Shown here piece by piece: positions 38,243-50,126 of a stretch of 64,000 bases of DNA. The stretch is from Antedon mediterranea. Taxonomy: Eukaryota; Echinodermata; Crinoidea; Comatulida; Antedonidae. A model generated the notes under the pieces. It did no database searches. It was not told the origin of the DNA and saw nothing but the letters and a program-made list of their open reading frames with translations. The number at the start of each line of letters is the position of its first letter. Position 1 is the first letter of the stretch. The stretch is taken from assembly GCF_964355755.1 (NCBI RefSeq), contig NC_092670.1:18785201-18849200 (forward strand), written 5' to 3'. The position numbers and the translations under genes were made by a program.

Positions 38243-40062
38243 CTATCGTTTATTACTCACAAAGGGTTGACCTGATATCTGTCTATCTTTCACAGGGTTC
38301 ACTTCAGTAATTCTTGGTTCTGTTGACTATAAAGTAGACAAAACAAACATTATGTTTTATTATTAACTGACTGGAATATATGCTCAAACATCTGTATAAA
38401 CATTATGAGGTTTGGTCAAGTTAAGAGCGTGGGCATATAAACCTACATGAGGATTAAAATGTACTAATTGTTCAGGGTAATAATTGAAATACATACTGTA
38501 ATTTAGAGGTAGCTTTATATGTTTTATACTACATATAAAAACACTGCTGCCAAGGCCTTGTTTTCTTCTGCCAAACACAGATTACACAGATATACCATGT
38601 CCTTGTTATTCAATGTGCAATAAAATACTGTACTGTATCATGACTTGCACAAATTATATCTTTTTTACACTATCTATTCAAAAGTCTTGGTACGCTATCT
38701 ACTCACTCTTTTGTTGATAAAACACAAGACGTTAGCCCACACAAACCCTGCTGAAGCTACGTAAACAATTCGCAAATGGGATGGAATGAAAATAAAGTTT
38801 ACAGCCTGTCAAAATAAACAAATAAAAATGATATAATAATTCATTACATTCGCAACAACAAAGAATTATGTTAGATTGAAAAAAAAGTTTTGCAATCAAT
38901 CAGAATTTTAGATTACAATTAACTTATTAAGATTTAGTACTAAGGTAAGTTTTTGTTAAATAAGCTACAGTTCCATTTTTAATCAACAATAGGAAATGGT
39001 AGATCAAAATTGAATATTTTCACTTACTTGAGCTGGTGGCCAAAAAGCAAATCCAACTAGATATGATGGTATAAATTTCTCCTTTAAACTTGCATATATA
39101 TCTTTTTTTCGTTCCAATATACTAATACCTATAAATCAAGACAAATCAAAATTTAGATTATATTAGTATTTTAGGTATGGTTTAAGTTTAACCCTTAATT
39201 TTATATCATAAATTATTTTATACCTAGGCCTAGTTTATGGAAAAATAAATGCTATTTATTTAATTATCTCACTATAGTTGAAAAGTTAGGGAAAAATAAA
39301 ATGGTATTTATAGTTATCTCATTAGTAGAAAAGAAACATTTTTTTGAAAATAAAAGTTTATTTCATATAAAATAACCATAGGAACAGAACATGCATATTA
39401 TCACGATACAACTTACAAGTGAACCATGTAATTTTTTTTGTTTGGCCATTGTAAAATATTCTTTTAATTAAAAGTTCTGAATCGTCACACACATTGTTCA
39501 ATTTTCAAGGGTACGGCTTACAGATACAATTGGATTTGTGAATTGGTTTTTAAAAGTATAGTGTATGGCTTTGGTTATTATGAAATAGAAATTTCCACCC
39601 TCTTCAACTGAGGTATTGCACTGATGACAGTAGCAATCAATTAAAAAAAAAGTATTTTCTCCCAGATTAATTAATATAAATTTAAAACACTTTCTTACCA
39701 ACGTAAAATGCACAAATAAAAGGTGGACAGGCACATAATTGATCAATGATCATTTTCTTAATTATAGTCCTCCTCGCAGTTCCTGGTAACCATTTATCTA
39801 ATAATCTATACCACGTATAACCGACTGGTCCATTGAAAACTAAACCAATTAATGCTACATGCCCAACTTTCCTCCAATCTATGCGGCCTTCCATCATCGA
39901 GGTACTGTTCTTCGTGTGTGGTGGTTGTTCCTTCAAAATTAACTGTTGAGTAACTTCTGCCGCAGCATATAAACCACAGTATGTAAGGCTATTTGATAAC
40001 ATTGGATACTTAGCAAATGCTTTTTTCGTCCCTGATGTGAAAAAACGTAGCATTGTAGCCAT
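38243..40062 (-). CDS. MPV17L: Mpv17/PMP22 family membrane protein (MPV17L-like), 4 exons
   Basis: Small four-helix organelle membrane protein of the Mpv17/PMP22 family; relatives sit in the mitochondrial inner membrane or in peroxisomes and affect redox state and mtDNA maintenance. Exons: 39699-40062, 39028-39128, 38707-38805, 38243-38326; phases join to 648 nt, 215 aa. Family features: YPMLSNSLTYCGLYAAAEVT near the N-terminus, GPVGYTWYRLLDKWLPG (about 85-100), DQLCACPP, and the signature pair FWPPAQAVNF and FIPSHLRIVY in exons 2-3. A 27-residue hydrophilic tail follows the last helix. Human MPV17L, MPV17L2 and PXMP2 are all possible relatives; the WRK and FWP..Q..NF context best fits MPV17L. 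The first ATG is used (MATMLRFF), giving a basic amphipathic start compatible with mitochondrial targeting. Confidence 0.87.
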
Positions 40063-41746
40063 TTTATTGGAATTAAATTGTTAGTCCTGGCGGTATACCG
40101 TGCAATGTTTATCTCTCTCTTCATAATCTGTGCGCGTAATTCGAGACGGAAACAAATTAGATCACTCGATTTATTGTTAGGGAAATTGATACACAACCTA
40201 CTGTATTTTCTTAGGGAAGAAAAATTGTACTCAGAATAAATATGATTTATTAGAATTGCATGAATAACAATGCTATTTTTTAAATTTTAATCTCGATAAT
40301 AATCAAATATAGTTAAATAACTTACAACACTTTAACACATCATTTCCCGATACATCATAAGTGGTAGAGGCGAAACCGGCGGTAACACAGGTCACGGCTT
40401 ACATTCCGGAAGTACACCCCAGTAGTAATCTGTGTTGACAAGTGTTGTATGGAACGCATACTGCGCAATTATTTAAATTATTTACGGTAATATGGTATAT
40501 ACTCAATCACTTTTGGATTAATCAACCATCAATCGGCCTGTCTAACATAGCACATTATCAATAAACATTAAAATAGATAAATCAACTAAAGAATCAATCA
40601 AGACACATGTTACATGAATTTTAAGTCACTATTTTTAATTGCCAATGATAGTTTGACTACACACGTATCCTAATTGTAAGCAATTTCATTACTCTGGTCC
40701 AAATACAAGTAAATAATATAGTGCATTACCAGAATTGTAAAAAAAAACCAATAAAAAATATATCAAATTTTACGTCAATAAGCTACATATTTCTTAATTA
40801 TTACAGCTTTAGGTTCAATTTATTAGAAGGCTGAGTTACAAATAATATTATATTAAATTATCAAAAGTTTTCAAACATGATATAAACATAGGCCTATAAG
40901 TATTGCACAAATATATTTATTAGACATTACTCATATTATTCTTTTTTTGTTTTTACTTCATGGATTAAATAGCATTCGACCACAAATAATTTATCTAATT
41001 TGAACTAGGTTTCATTTTATAAACAAACTCAATAATCAAATCTGACTGCCAACTGGTATTGCCTATAATACCATAAGGTTGTAGATACCAATTAATTATA
41101 GAGGTATAAAATACAGTAAGGAATAAATAATAATTTTTGCATAATAGATGCAAAACATATTGTTGTTGTTATAACTATAAAAAAAAAATATTTATTTGGT
41201 TTGAACTAGGGTTTCAGTTACAAAATGTTTATTTTATAAACAAACCTATTTAATAATTAAATGTGACCATCACTGGTATTTGCCTATAATGCCATAAGGT
41301 TGTAGATAGCAATTCATTATAGAGCTATAAAATGCAGTAATGGATCAATAATAATTTTTCTAATAAAAAGATAATATAACATACTGTTGTTAAAGTTACA
41401 AAAAAAATTTGCAATGAATCTGAAAATATTCATATTATGGTTTAAACCAATATGAAGTTTATATACTTTACATTGCACAGGTACTATACCAAATTACATA
41501 CAGGTATATCACACACAATGTCAAATGGTCAATTATGATGTCATATATGGGTTAAGCAAATACTAGTCTTAATATTAGAACAAAATTTGCATATCCAGGT
41601 GACCAAATAAACTAATTTCTGTTGGAATCAGTTTTCTTGAATACAGCATATCAATTATAAATGACATATTCTAGCTCAAAAAATATAAATATAATCATCA
41701 ACAAAACCTAAACAAACTTTGGTCAAATTGTATTATTTACTGTACT
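40063..41746. other. Intergenic region upstream of MPV17L
   Basis: The MPV17L promoter should be in 40063-40450, the least AT-rich part. From 40990 to 41370 there is a tandem duplication. No genes recognised. Confidence 0.5.
40990..41370. repeat. About 210-bp tandem duplication
   Basis: Two diverged copies (about 40990-41160 and 41200-41370) share GAACTAGG(G)TTTCA, ATTTTATAAACAAAC, CCATAAGGTTGTAGATA and AATAATAATTTTT. The copies have many substitutions, so this is older than the duplication at 34993. Confidence 0.85.
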
Positions 41747-42102
41747 GTATACGGCTTTACCACGTGGAAACACCGGTTCTCGTCAGATCACCGAAGTTAA
41801 GCAACGTTGGGCCTGGTTAGAGCTTGGATGGGAGACCATCTGGGAATAGCGGGTGCTGTATACGGAGCTGGGGTCCCATTAGGCATTTGAAATCAGCACT
41901 GCTGACTCTTATGGCAGCCCCTGCATGTAGTATCTGCCACAGACCTCTGGTCAAGGTGGGCACTGGACGAGAGAAGCCCTTGATCAATATCAGGACCAAT
42001 CAAGGTGCTTTAAACAGTCCTGGCTTTGTTTGTATCAAACCTGTTAGTGGCGGTAATTATCGCTGTTGGTTTCGATTGAATAAAATAAAATAAAATAAAA
42101 TG
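41747..42102 (+). mobile_element. 5S-rRNA-derived SINE with (AAAAT)n tail
   Basis: 41747-41865 matches 5S rRNA along its length (TACGGC start, GAAGTTAAGCAACG for the A-box region, GGGCCTGGTTAGAGCTTGGA then TGGGAGACC for the C-box, GGGTGCTGTATACG end). It is joined to about 210 bp of non-5S body and ends in TAAAATAAAATAAAATAAAA. The structure of pol III head, body and A-rich simple tail is that of a SINE3-type element rather than a 5S gene. Whether the body contains a Deu-type domain cannot be judged without alignment. Confidence 0.85.
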
Positions 42103-42274
42103 AGTATTGTAAAAAAAGAATTTGAACTTATAATGCTCTGGGTGCTCTCATGATTTTTGGTGAAAGTTGAAATTGGTCAACCTAAACATATCTCTTACAA
42201 TACATTATGATACTGAATCTATAGATCATCATATACTGCAGCAACTGCAGTAGAATATTCTAAAAGCAGTCTGA

Positions 42275-45200
42275 TTAAGAATAGTTAACCTTTACTGTTG
42301 AAACACTAGACAAGGGTGCTTGAAAACCAGCCTTGTTAGTGGGCAACACCATTACTTCTAGGGTGTGCTTCTCTGTTTTTTGAGGGACCAGTAAATGACA
42401 AATACGGAACTGATTAGAATGGGATCTTCCTACGAAAACTGGTTCGTACACAGAAAGTTCAATATTTTCATTTGGACTACGCGTTACACCTTTTACAAAT
42501 ATGTCATAATGCGAGGCATCACCGGCATATTTCCATTTGACTGTGATGCAAATGGACACGAGTCCTTCAAATTGATTTGGTGAAATAATAGGTGGAGACC
42601 AGGTGATGTCCTGGCAGGTCAAGTCAGTCACCTGGGTCATGCTGTCCTTCAACTGGGCAGCATCTATAACCTACAATGAATAATTATCAATTGATCAATA
42701 TGTATTTTCCAATTGCTTACGTTTGAATATTTAATCAATAAATTGTTATAAGTCTGGTCATGGAGAATAGAATTGTATGAAGAATGGATCAATAGACAAG
42801 CTAGCATTTCACCAAAAGAAGTTATTCATTAATTAATACAAATCAATCCATCAGCCAGTCAATCATTATATAAATGAAAAGTGTTGCTTTATATATACAT
42901 ACATGTGACATACACATTATAGGAAATTAGGGTGAGAACAAATCAACTGTTTACTTTACTTTTATAACCAATCAATTCAACTTTATTAATAATACGTCCT
43001 TACCATAATCTGTCCTAAAAGAACATTGTAAATTGTAGGTTCATTTTCACTTGAGCATTTCAAACCAATTTCAGTGATTCTTGGACAACCACCTAATGAA
43101 TTACTTGTCAACAAATAATATCTAAGAAAAAAATGAAATGAGGTCAATTGATATCAAAGGTTAAAGAGGTATGAGCATGAAAAGTATGAAATCATTTTGA
43201 GGTCACCCATCCATTACTATTTGTAATAGCACACATATCCCTCAATGCTGTGATGCTTGTGCTCATTAGTGGAGCAAATACGCATCTGGCATGTTATCAA
43301 AAGGTTAAAGAGGTTTCATAAGTATGAGATCATTGAGAGGTCATTACCTGGTCACCCATCCATTACTATTTGGGATATTAGCAGACATTTCCTTCAATGC
43401 TGTGATGCTTGTGCCCATTAATGGAGCAAATACGGCAGCTGGCATGTCGGCACGTTTCTCAGATTCGTGAAGTCCGTAGTCTGTGACGGTCTGCTTGTCT
43501 GCTTTTGACGCATCTATGACAAACAGAAAGACATCAATTTACATATCTCTGTAATTGTATGGCATGCTCTGTCTTGATAATATAAGTATATGTTTTGTCT
43601 ATTTTAATTAAAAAGCCTACCTTCTGTATCTGTAAGTATTATTTGTCCCTCTGGTCCAGCTGTCTGTAAATACAACTCAGTTTTCACTTGATTCGATGTC
43701 TTTACAGAGTATGATATAAGAATGGCATCTGTACATTCAGTATCTGTCATCAACACTCTGTGAACAATTAATATTTTCATTGTAACCATTTCCTTTTGTA
43801 TTTGGATACTAGTATATCAGAAAAAGACTCGGGCAAAAATTGAACCAATGCAAGCATGGTACTCATCAGCAATACCACAATTATATGTTCTTATTATTTT
43901 ATGAATACTTAGAAACTAATTAAAAAATCTTCTCCTAATAACAACAGTAACCGTATCATTAAAAATACAGTAGAACCTATTTAATTAGGAGTTGGCCGCA
44001 GGGTATTATATTACCCCTTGTTCTTTCACAGTCCTTGGATAGGGGTGCCCCTTGAATAGTAAAGGTCTTCCACAAAGTTCAACTTTGTTATTTTTTAAAT
44101 GTTACTTACTTAAATGTATGTGTTTTACCAGCATCTAAACTGCCATCAAATGACAGGCAACCTCCACCACTGTAACCATCAGTTATCTTACGGTCCATCT
44201 TCTGTTTTGCGCCATCTTCAAACTGCTTGTTGCTAAACGATGGCTGGATCTGCTGGGCACTTAGGTTACACCAGTTCTTATTCATCATTTTCTTTCGGGG
44301 TAAAAACAGATAATTAAAGTTAATTTACTTATCAATTACTAATATCAAAGTAAAAATATACCGATTTATTTGGTAAATATATACACTATACTGATTTCTA
44401 TACCTTTCCGCTGCTGAAACCATGTACACCAAAGCCCTGACAGAAATTTGAACATAGAGGAAGTTGCTTTACGCCATGTGGGTGTAGATATGATTCTATC
44501 AATGACCAAAACCTACAAAATAAACGAACATAGAATAGCATCTTCTTCGCATTACTGTCATTCATGTTTCATCTAGATTAAATAACGCAACTATGTATAT
44601 CCTTGCCATTTGATTGGTTGAATTCTTTGGCTTTAGCTGCCATATACTTTAGATGCATAGGCCCCAAGCCAATGCTGTTGGTCACATGATTACAATTAAA
44701 GGCCAATAACGTTAGTTTTGCAGTACACCATGCGTTTCCAAAAGGAAATAAAGTAAAGTTGAGAGAGAAAATATTAGGATGTTTTTAACAATATACGCTT
44801 ACCTGTTTTCATTTATAATAAATTTAGCTGCTCCATGCTTTTCAAACACCCATCCAGGAGCAAATATTGCAGCAGATAAATCAACTCTTCGAATCACTTC
44901 CATGGCCTTGTTTGTGTTCCAGCCACCACCTCCGAAGCAGCCTCTCCCAAATATGTCCACTCCTACATATACATCATGCGGACGAGCCCCAGCATTTTTA
45001 ACAGAATCCTTAAGTTTCTGCTCATTCCAGTTGTAGTTCAAAAAGATTCCATCACATCCATCAAAAAACATTCTAAGAAAAATGTTGTGTTGGTTAGTAG
45101 TTTTTATAAACTTTATTCCCAGAGGTCAGGGGTTAAAGTTCATTGGTTAATAGGTAGTAGTTATCACATTATAAAAGTTAAATATATATCACCTGTTATT

Positions 45201-48200
45201 ATCATTGAGCATGTCCTGCCATTTTAGCTTGCCTGTTTGAATGACACTATCATACCAGATAACCTTTGACATAGGGTCAAGCTTATGCATCTCAGAGGTC
45301 AAATATTGCACAAACTCTAATAGTTGTGGCATATGCTCTGGCTGCAAGAAAAACATTTTTTTTTCACTTTATAATGATTTTACTACTATATTTATTATTA
45401 CTATATTTATTTACTGACAATACAGTATGCATAACACTTTTTATATTTTCCATTTTATACCTCTATATGATTCTCAACATTAACCAGCCAGCCATCAAAT
45501 TTGTAATATCTAGCGAGCGCAACCATCTTATCTGCAAATTTTCTACAAGTTTCTTCACTAGCAAAGATTTGCTTACATCGCTCAAATCCATCTGTCCACT
45601 CTGTAATAAAAGTCCCTGTAAAAAAAAAACCAGTTTAAAGCACCTAAAAAAGTGAATATGCCCAGGGATGTTCAAAATTAGAATTGATTGTAAAGCGCTG
45701 TCTACACTATCAAACTTTATGTGACAAAAAAATGTGATGTGCCCATATATGGACACGACAATGTCATATCACTACCATATTTGGGCACATTACAATTCTT
45801 TGTGAAACTAGTTGATAGTGTAGACAGAGCTTAACCCATTGACCCCTAAGTTTATTTTGCTCCCCTGGGACCCAAAAAGCATATGTCATATAATTAACCC
45901 TAACTTTTTTTCTAAACACAGACATTAAAAAAATTAAAAAACAAAAATAATGCAAAGGACATTTTATTTTCAAATATGTTATCAAATTTGTTTTACAACT
46001 TATTTTGGCGGAATATGGATTATGCAAATTTTAGAAATATTTTAGGAAAATTATAAAAAATTTGTAATTTATCTTTGACTACCAAATGCACAAAAATTAA
46101 TAAAAATTTCATAATAAAACTCATCTCTTCATCAGAACCTATTACTTCTCTTCAAAATAAGACCAAACTTGACCATTATGAATGACCGATTTCAAAATTA
46201 TGAAGAAATTAGTAGACTGAGTCATCCGACGGTGACCATATGGGGCCTAGGCCTATCGGGAGCCGCCCCGAGAGCCTTGTCGCCGCTGTTTGTTCACCGG
46301 GAATGTTAAGAAACACATCCCGAAAGCGACTTGGAATTCACGATTCTCACACGCACCGGCATCCCCCGGGAGCTTAGTCCGCTGTTTTAGACGAGTAGCT
46401 TGCAGAAAATTTGACGAAAATGCGTCGAAAACTTATGAAATTAAAACAAGTTTGGTATCAAAATGTTTGTCAAAAGTTATGCTTCAATAAACTGACCTTT
46501 GCGCAGAGTTTGAACAAATATTTCATGCCCATAATGCATCTGACATGTCAGGGTTCATATTACAATCAAAGGTAAACAATATGGCGCGGCCCTCGTGAGG
46601 ACATCTTCACGACTTTTCTCCGGTAGAAAAATCACATTTTTACATGGAAATATGACGATTTAGACACTGTAACTGATACATAATCTTTATTTATTATACA
46701 TTTATTGTATACAAGCTTCAAAATAGTGATTATTAGAAAAAAAGATGGATTTTAGACGATTTTACGTTGTATGTTTAGGCCTAGATTCATTCAACGCGCC
46801 TGTCGCGTTTCGAACAGCGTGCTTCGAAAAACGGTTATATTTTCGAATTTTATTTTCAAACTAACTTCAACAATTGTTTTTATATATTTAGAAGCATATT
46901 TTTAAAAAAAAAGTTGTGAGTATTTTGTATAATTTGTTGTTATGATTCATGCACAGCAAACTGCGCATGTAAATTCGATTTACTTTTTTGTTGTTGATAA
47001 TTTGTTTACAATGACCTTGACTTTTAACCTAATGAGCGCTTTAAGCGCTTATCGTGGTGAATCGGTTAATAGAGAAACAAGCAATCCAAGATTCACCACA
47101 CTTACCTAGCATGAGGGTGCCATTCTTGTGAGCTGCATTTGTCCAAGGAGCGGGTGGTATGGTTAGAAAATGATGGCTGAAGTAGATGAAAATGTCAATG
47201 TATTGCCAATGGTAGAACCGGTAGCAGTCAGTCTTTGCAACTCCTTGAATAAACCTACAAAGAAACTTGCATAATTAAGATGAGAAAGGCGCAGGATTGG
47301 TTCTTTATCAAGTTTCGTTTGTATATTGAAGGCCTCTTCAAGTACAGCTGTTAGATATACCCTTGCAAAACAAGTTTAATAAATAAACACAATTTCCCTT
47401 TTTTCTTCATTTTCATGTTGACTACACTTCCACCCACCAAAATGTTTTCATTTTTTATAGCCGAGCATCCCCACAAACCAAACCAAAATTATAATAAAGT
47501 TTATTCATTGTGTAAAGCAATACACATTACCTATCATCCACATATCCACCCATCATATCATGACAAAGCAACGTTTTTGGTTTCGCTACTTCTGATTCAG
47601 TTCGCTTTGCTAGTACCTCATTCGCTACATTGAATTCATCTTCACCTGGTTTCCATAGCAACACCTCATCCATGTTACTAAGAGGTCGGGCAATTGGTTC
47701 AGATGTTTTTGGCTCATATCCAGGCCCTAAAAAGAATAAATTATCAAAAACAGGAAGGAACAGTAAGATATTCGTATTAGTTGTAAATTTATGTAAGAAC
47801 ACAAATTAATAAATGAATAAAATTATAAAATAATTTTTGGTTAAACCAAAAATTATTTTTATGATTGCAATTAAATTAATTAATAATAATATGTGGTTGC
47901 AATAATCAGCCGGCCGGATAGGTGCAGAATATTTCTCAAATCAAATATATGACTGCCTACTCTGATTCTAGTATGTTTAATTTTAATAAGGTCTAGCCTA
48001 GGCCTAGCTAGCCCAGCAGTAGTATCAGAGGGTGTATCAGACATGCAATTCATCACTGTCACTAGGTAGGCTAGTCAGACAGATACACAAATGACTCACT
48101 CTTTCTTTAATTAGCTGCACGAAAAAGCATACATAACTGGCCCACTGGGCCTGGCAATTCATTCATTAAAACATATAGGCTAATGATAGTTAATAACACA

Positions 48201-48278
48201 CTTACCAAAGTCTACGTTCGGAGAAATGTTTACCTTAGCTTCTACTTCTGAAGCCAACCTATCGATCATCTCAGCCAT
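42275..48278 (-). CDS. ENGASE: Cytosolic endo-beta-N-acetylglucosaminidase (GH85), 12 exons
   Basis: Cleaves the chitobiose core of free or protein-linked N-glycans in the cytosol, in the ERAD/free-oligosaccharide pathway. Exons: 48206-48278, 47531-47726, 47106-47254, 45461-45615, 45193-45341, 44803-45072, 44404-44512, 44110-44291, 43621-43757, 43348-43513, 43004-43121, 42275-42670; phases join to 2100 nt, 699 aa. The GH85 domain (about 65-400) starts with TLLCHDMMGGYVDDRF and has FYHWQYIDIFIYFSHH and WTNAAHKNGTLMLGTFITEW. The active site FDGWLVNVEN carries the catalytic Asn185/Glu187 pair; VIWYDSVIQTGKLKWQD and DVYVGVDIFGRG follow. C-terminal beta-sandwich regions lead to the stop. No signal peptide, consistent with a cytosolic enzyme. 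Slightly shorter than human (about 743 aa). Introns 3 and 10 hold repeats. Confidence 0.95.
43153..43300. pseudogene. Relic duplicated half of ENGASE exon 10
   Basis: Downstream of exon 10 in the transcript, 43199-43290 repeats its last ~95 nt (shared AATAGTAATGGATGGGTGAC on the minus strand) together with flanking intron (ATCAAAGGTTAAAGAGG is found at both copies). The splice donor AG/GTAATG has become CTCAAAATG, so it cannot splice as an exon. The aligned frame is still open except after the lost donor. Confidence 0.8.
45691..45834. mobile_element. MITE family A, copy 13
   Basis: In ENGASE intron 3, inverse orientation (ACTACCATATTTGGGCACAT), both ends present. Confidence 0.85.
45831..47068. 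mobile_element. Possible TIR transposon in ENGASE intron 3
   Basis: A ~1.2 kb block with a GC-richer interior (46220-46400, 46580-46620). It begins TTAACCCATTGACC and ends with GGTGAATCGGTTAA, an imperfect inverse bounded by TTAA on each side. TTAA target sites are typical of piggyBac, but no transposase ORF is present. The left TTAA overlaps the end of MITE copy 13, so the boundary is ambiguous. Confidence 0.35.
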
Positions 48279-49161
48279 TTTCAAAATTGATTATAAATCC
48301 TCAAACCTCTCCTTCCACGTCTTCTTCCTGTTGTGAAGACACTGTTGTCGTGGTTGTGACCAATAAACGTAGGTCAAAGTGTTCAGCCAATGGGAATGAT
48401 CGGAGAGAGACATGTATGTATACATACAGTATGCACAGCGGCTGTGTGTATAGGAAGGTTGAGAGGCGATCAGTATTAAATAGACCATGGAGTAAAGAAT
48501 AAGAATTATTCTTTACTCCATGAATAGACATGAATATATTGAAAATGAAAAACAATAATTTACGATTGACCATAGAAAAAGCTATTAGTATTATGATAGC
48601 CACATGCTTGACAAAATTAATAGTTTTAAACGTGCGCCGTTTTTTGTAAAAAAAAAACGACGCACGTGCGCTGCACATCCGATACACGCGCATCCGGTAC
48701 GCGCGTTAAACTTCCGATTGGTTGCTGTGTGTGCGCGATGTGCTCAATTCCACACGCGTCGCGTGTGCAAGTACAACCAAGATAATCTTTGCTAAATATA
48801 ATAATTAATTGGGACCGTTAGAGGCTATCAGTACAGCCACCCGCAATAATTCAGAGTTCTTTATTGGCAGGTCAATCGTCTCCCCTCTGACGGACATAAA
48901 TATTAAATAATATCAATTAAATCTATATAAACGAAAAACTGTATATCCCTATTCTTGCATTCATCCCGCTCCATACAAAATAGCGCGACCGATTTCAAAC
49001 GCGACCGATATCACGAGCCATACAAAATACCAGAAGTTGATTTTATCGCGACCGATTTCATCGTAAACCTAACCAAAAACGTGTGTACTGTGTGTGTGTG
49101 TACAGTATAGTACTGTATAGTACAACCAGACTTTACTCAGCCATGGGGCGGGGTCCTACTA
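48279..49161. other. ENGASE 5' flank, shared divergent intergenic region
   Basis: Upstream of ENGASE. Contains a perfect 16-bp-arm palindrome (48487-48522), a CpG-rich hairpin (about 48630-48670) and CCGATTGGTTGCTG, an inverted-CCAAT-like motif near 48714. Promoters of ENGASE and, on the far side of the transposon at 49162-50068, NTAN1 are expected here, but no start site can be fixed. Confidence 0.5.
48487..48522. repeat. Perfect palindrome, 16-bp arms
   Basis: ATGGAGTAAAGAATAA, three bases, then its exact inverse TTATTCTTTACTCCAT. Could be a MITE remnant or form a stable hairpin in RNA from either strand. Confidence 0.95.
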
Positions 49162-50068
49162 TTAACACCACTCGCAACCACGTCCTACCACTCGCAAGCA
49201 CTCGCTACAACGCGCAACCACTCGCAACCGAAATTCATATTAATTAAGGTACATTTGGCTTATTTATTGTCTTATTATCAATAAAAACCTATTTTTATAC
49301 ACATAAACGTCAAATTAGTCATAAAACTACGGAAAAACAATCGTCAATCAACGCGTGAACTCACGCAAGAAATAACAACTCAGAATATAGAGGGCTTGTG
49401 TCAAGGTGCCAGCATTAATTATTCCAATGTTTTTCATAACGTTTATGTAAATTAACCATTATGTAATAATGACATAACGAAAAATACAAGGATTTTTTTT
49501 CTCTCTCGGATCTGAATAGATAAAATTATATATTAAAATAGTAAAGGTCTTCATGAAATATATTCAAATCAAATTTTTTTGGATACATGTCCATAATTTA
49601 TTTATTTTTATTTATTTATTCAATTTCCAGGTATACAGACAACAACATTAACAAACGAAGTAATAATAATAATACAAATACAAAAAAAAGGCACAATTTA
49701 ATTAATTAAATTATATTATTATGATAGGCCAAACAAGTATTAAAATAGGTATTTAACTTTCCAATATTAATTTTTATATAAACATTCAAAGTGGAAATAG
49801 CGGGTAATTATTATTGACGCACAACAATTCAAGTGACAACGACGCAGTTTCTATCGAATGTTATATAGTACGACGGTTTAACGAGTTTTTTTGTGTATAA
49901 AAGCACCATTTTGTGAATAAAAATAGGTTTTTATTGATAATAAGACAATAAATAAGCCAATGTACTTTAATTAATAAGAATTTCGGTTGCGAGTGGTTGC
50001 GCGTTGAAGCGAGTGGTTGCGAGTGGTAGGACGTGGTTAAGGTTTTGCGAGTCGAGTGGTGTTGTTAA
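49162..50068. mobile_element. 0.9-kb non-autonomous transposon with long inverted arms
   Basis: Arms of about 150-190 bp. The left arm begins TTAACACCACTCGCAACC; the right arm ends GCGAGTCGAGTGGTG then TTGTTAA. Both arms contain iterated CCACTCGCAA subterminal motifs and the same distal sequence (GCTTATTTATTGTCTTATTA, then ATCAATAAAAACCTATTTTT). The interior of about 550 bp is AT-rich with no coding potential. It ends 59 bp before the NTAN1 start codon, so it occupies the NTAN1 promoter position. Confidence 0.88.
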
Positions 50069-50126
50069 AGATGACGACGTGACAACAAATAAACTTGTAG
50101 TTTCTTGACAGGCTTATTATTAAAAA

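Noticed and set aside
41747-41865. Functional 5S rRNA gene
   Set aside because: Many substitutions from the 5S consensus and fusion to a body with an AAAAT tail; better explained as a SINE.
41824-42093. 89-codon ORF over the 5S SINE
   Set aside because: It is a chance frame across a 5S-derived pol III element.
48301-48693. 130-codon minus-strand ORF upstream of ENGASE
   Set aside because: Spans two hairpins and low-complexity sequence with no protein resemblance.
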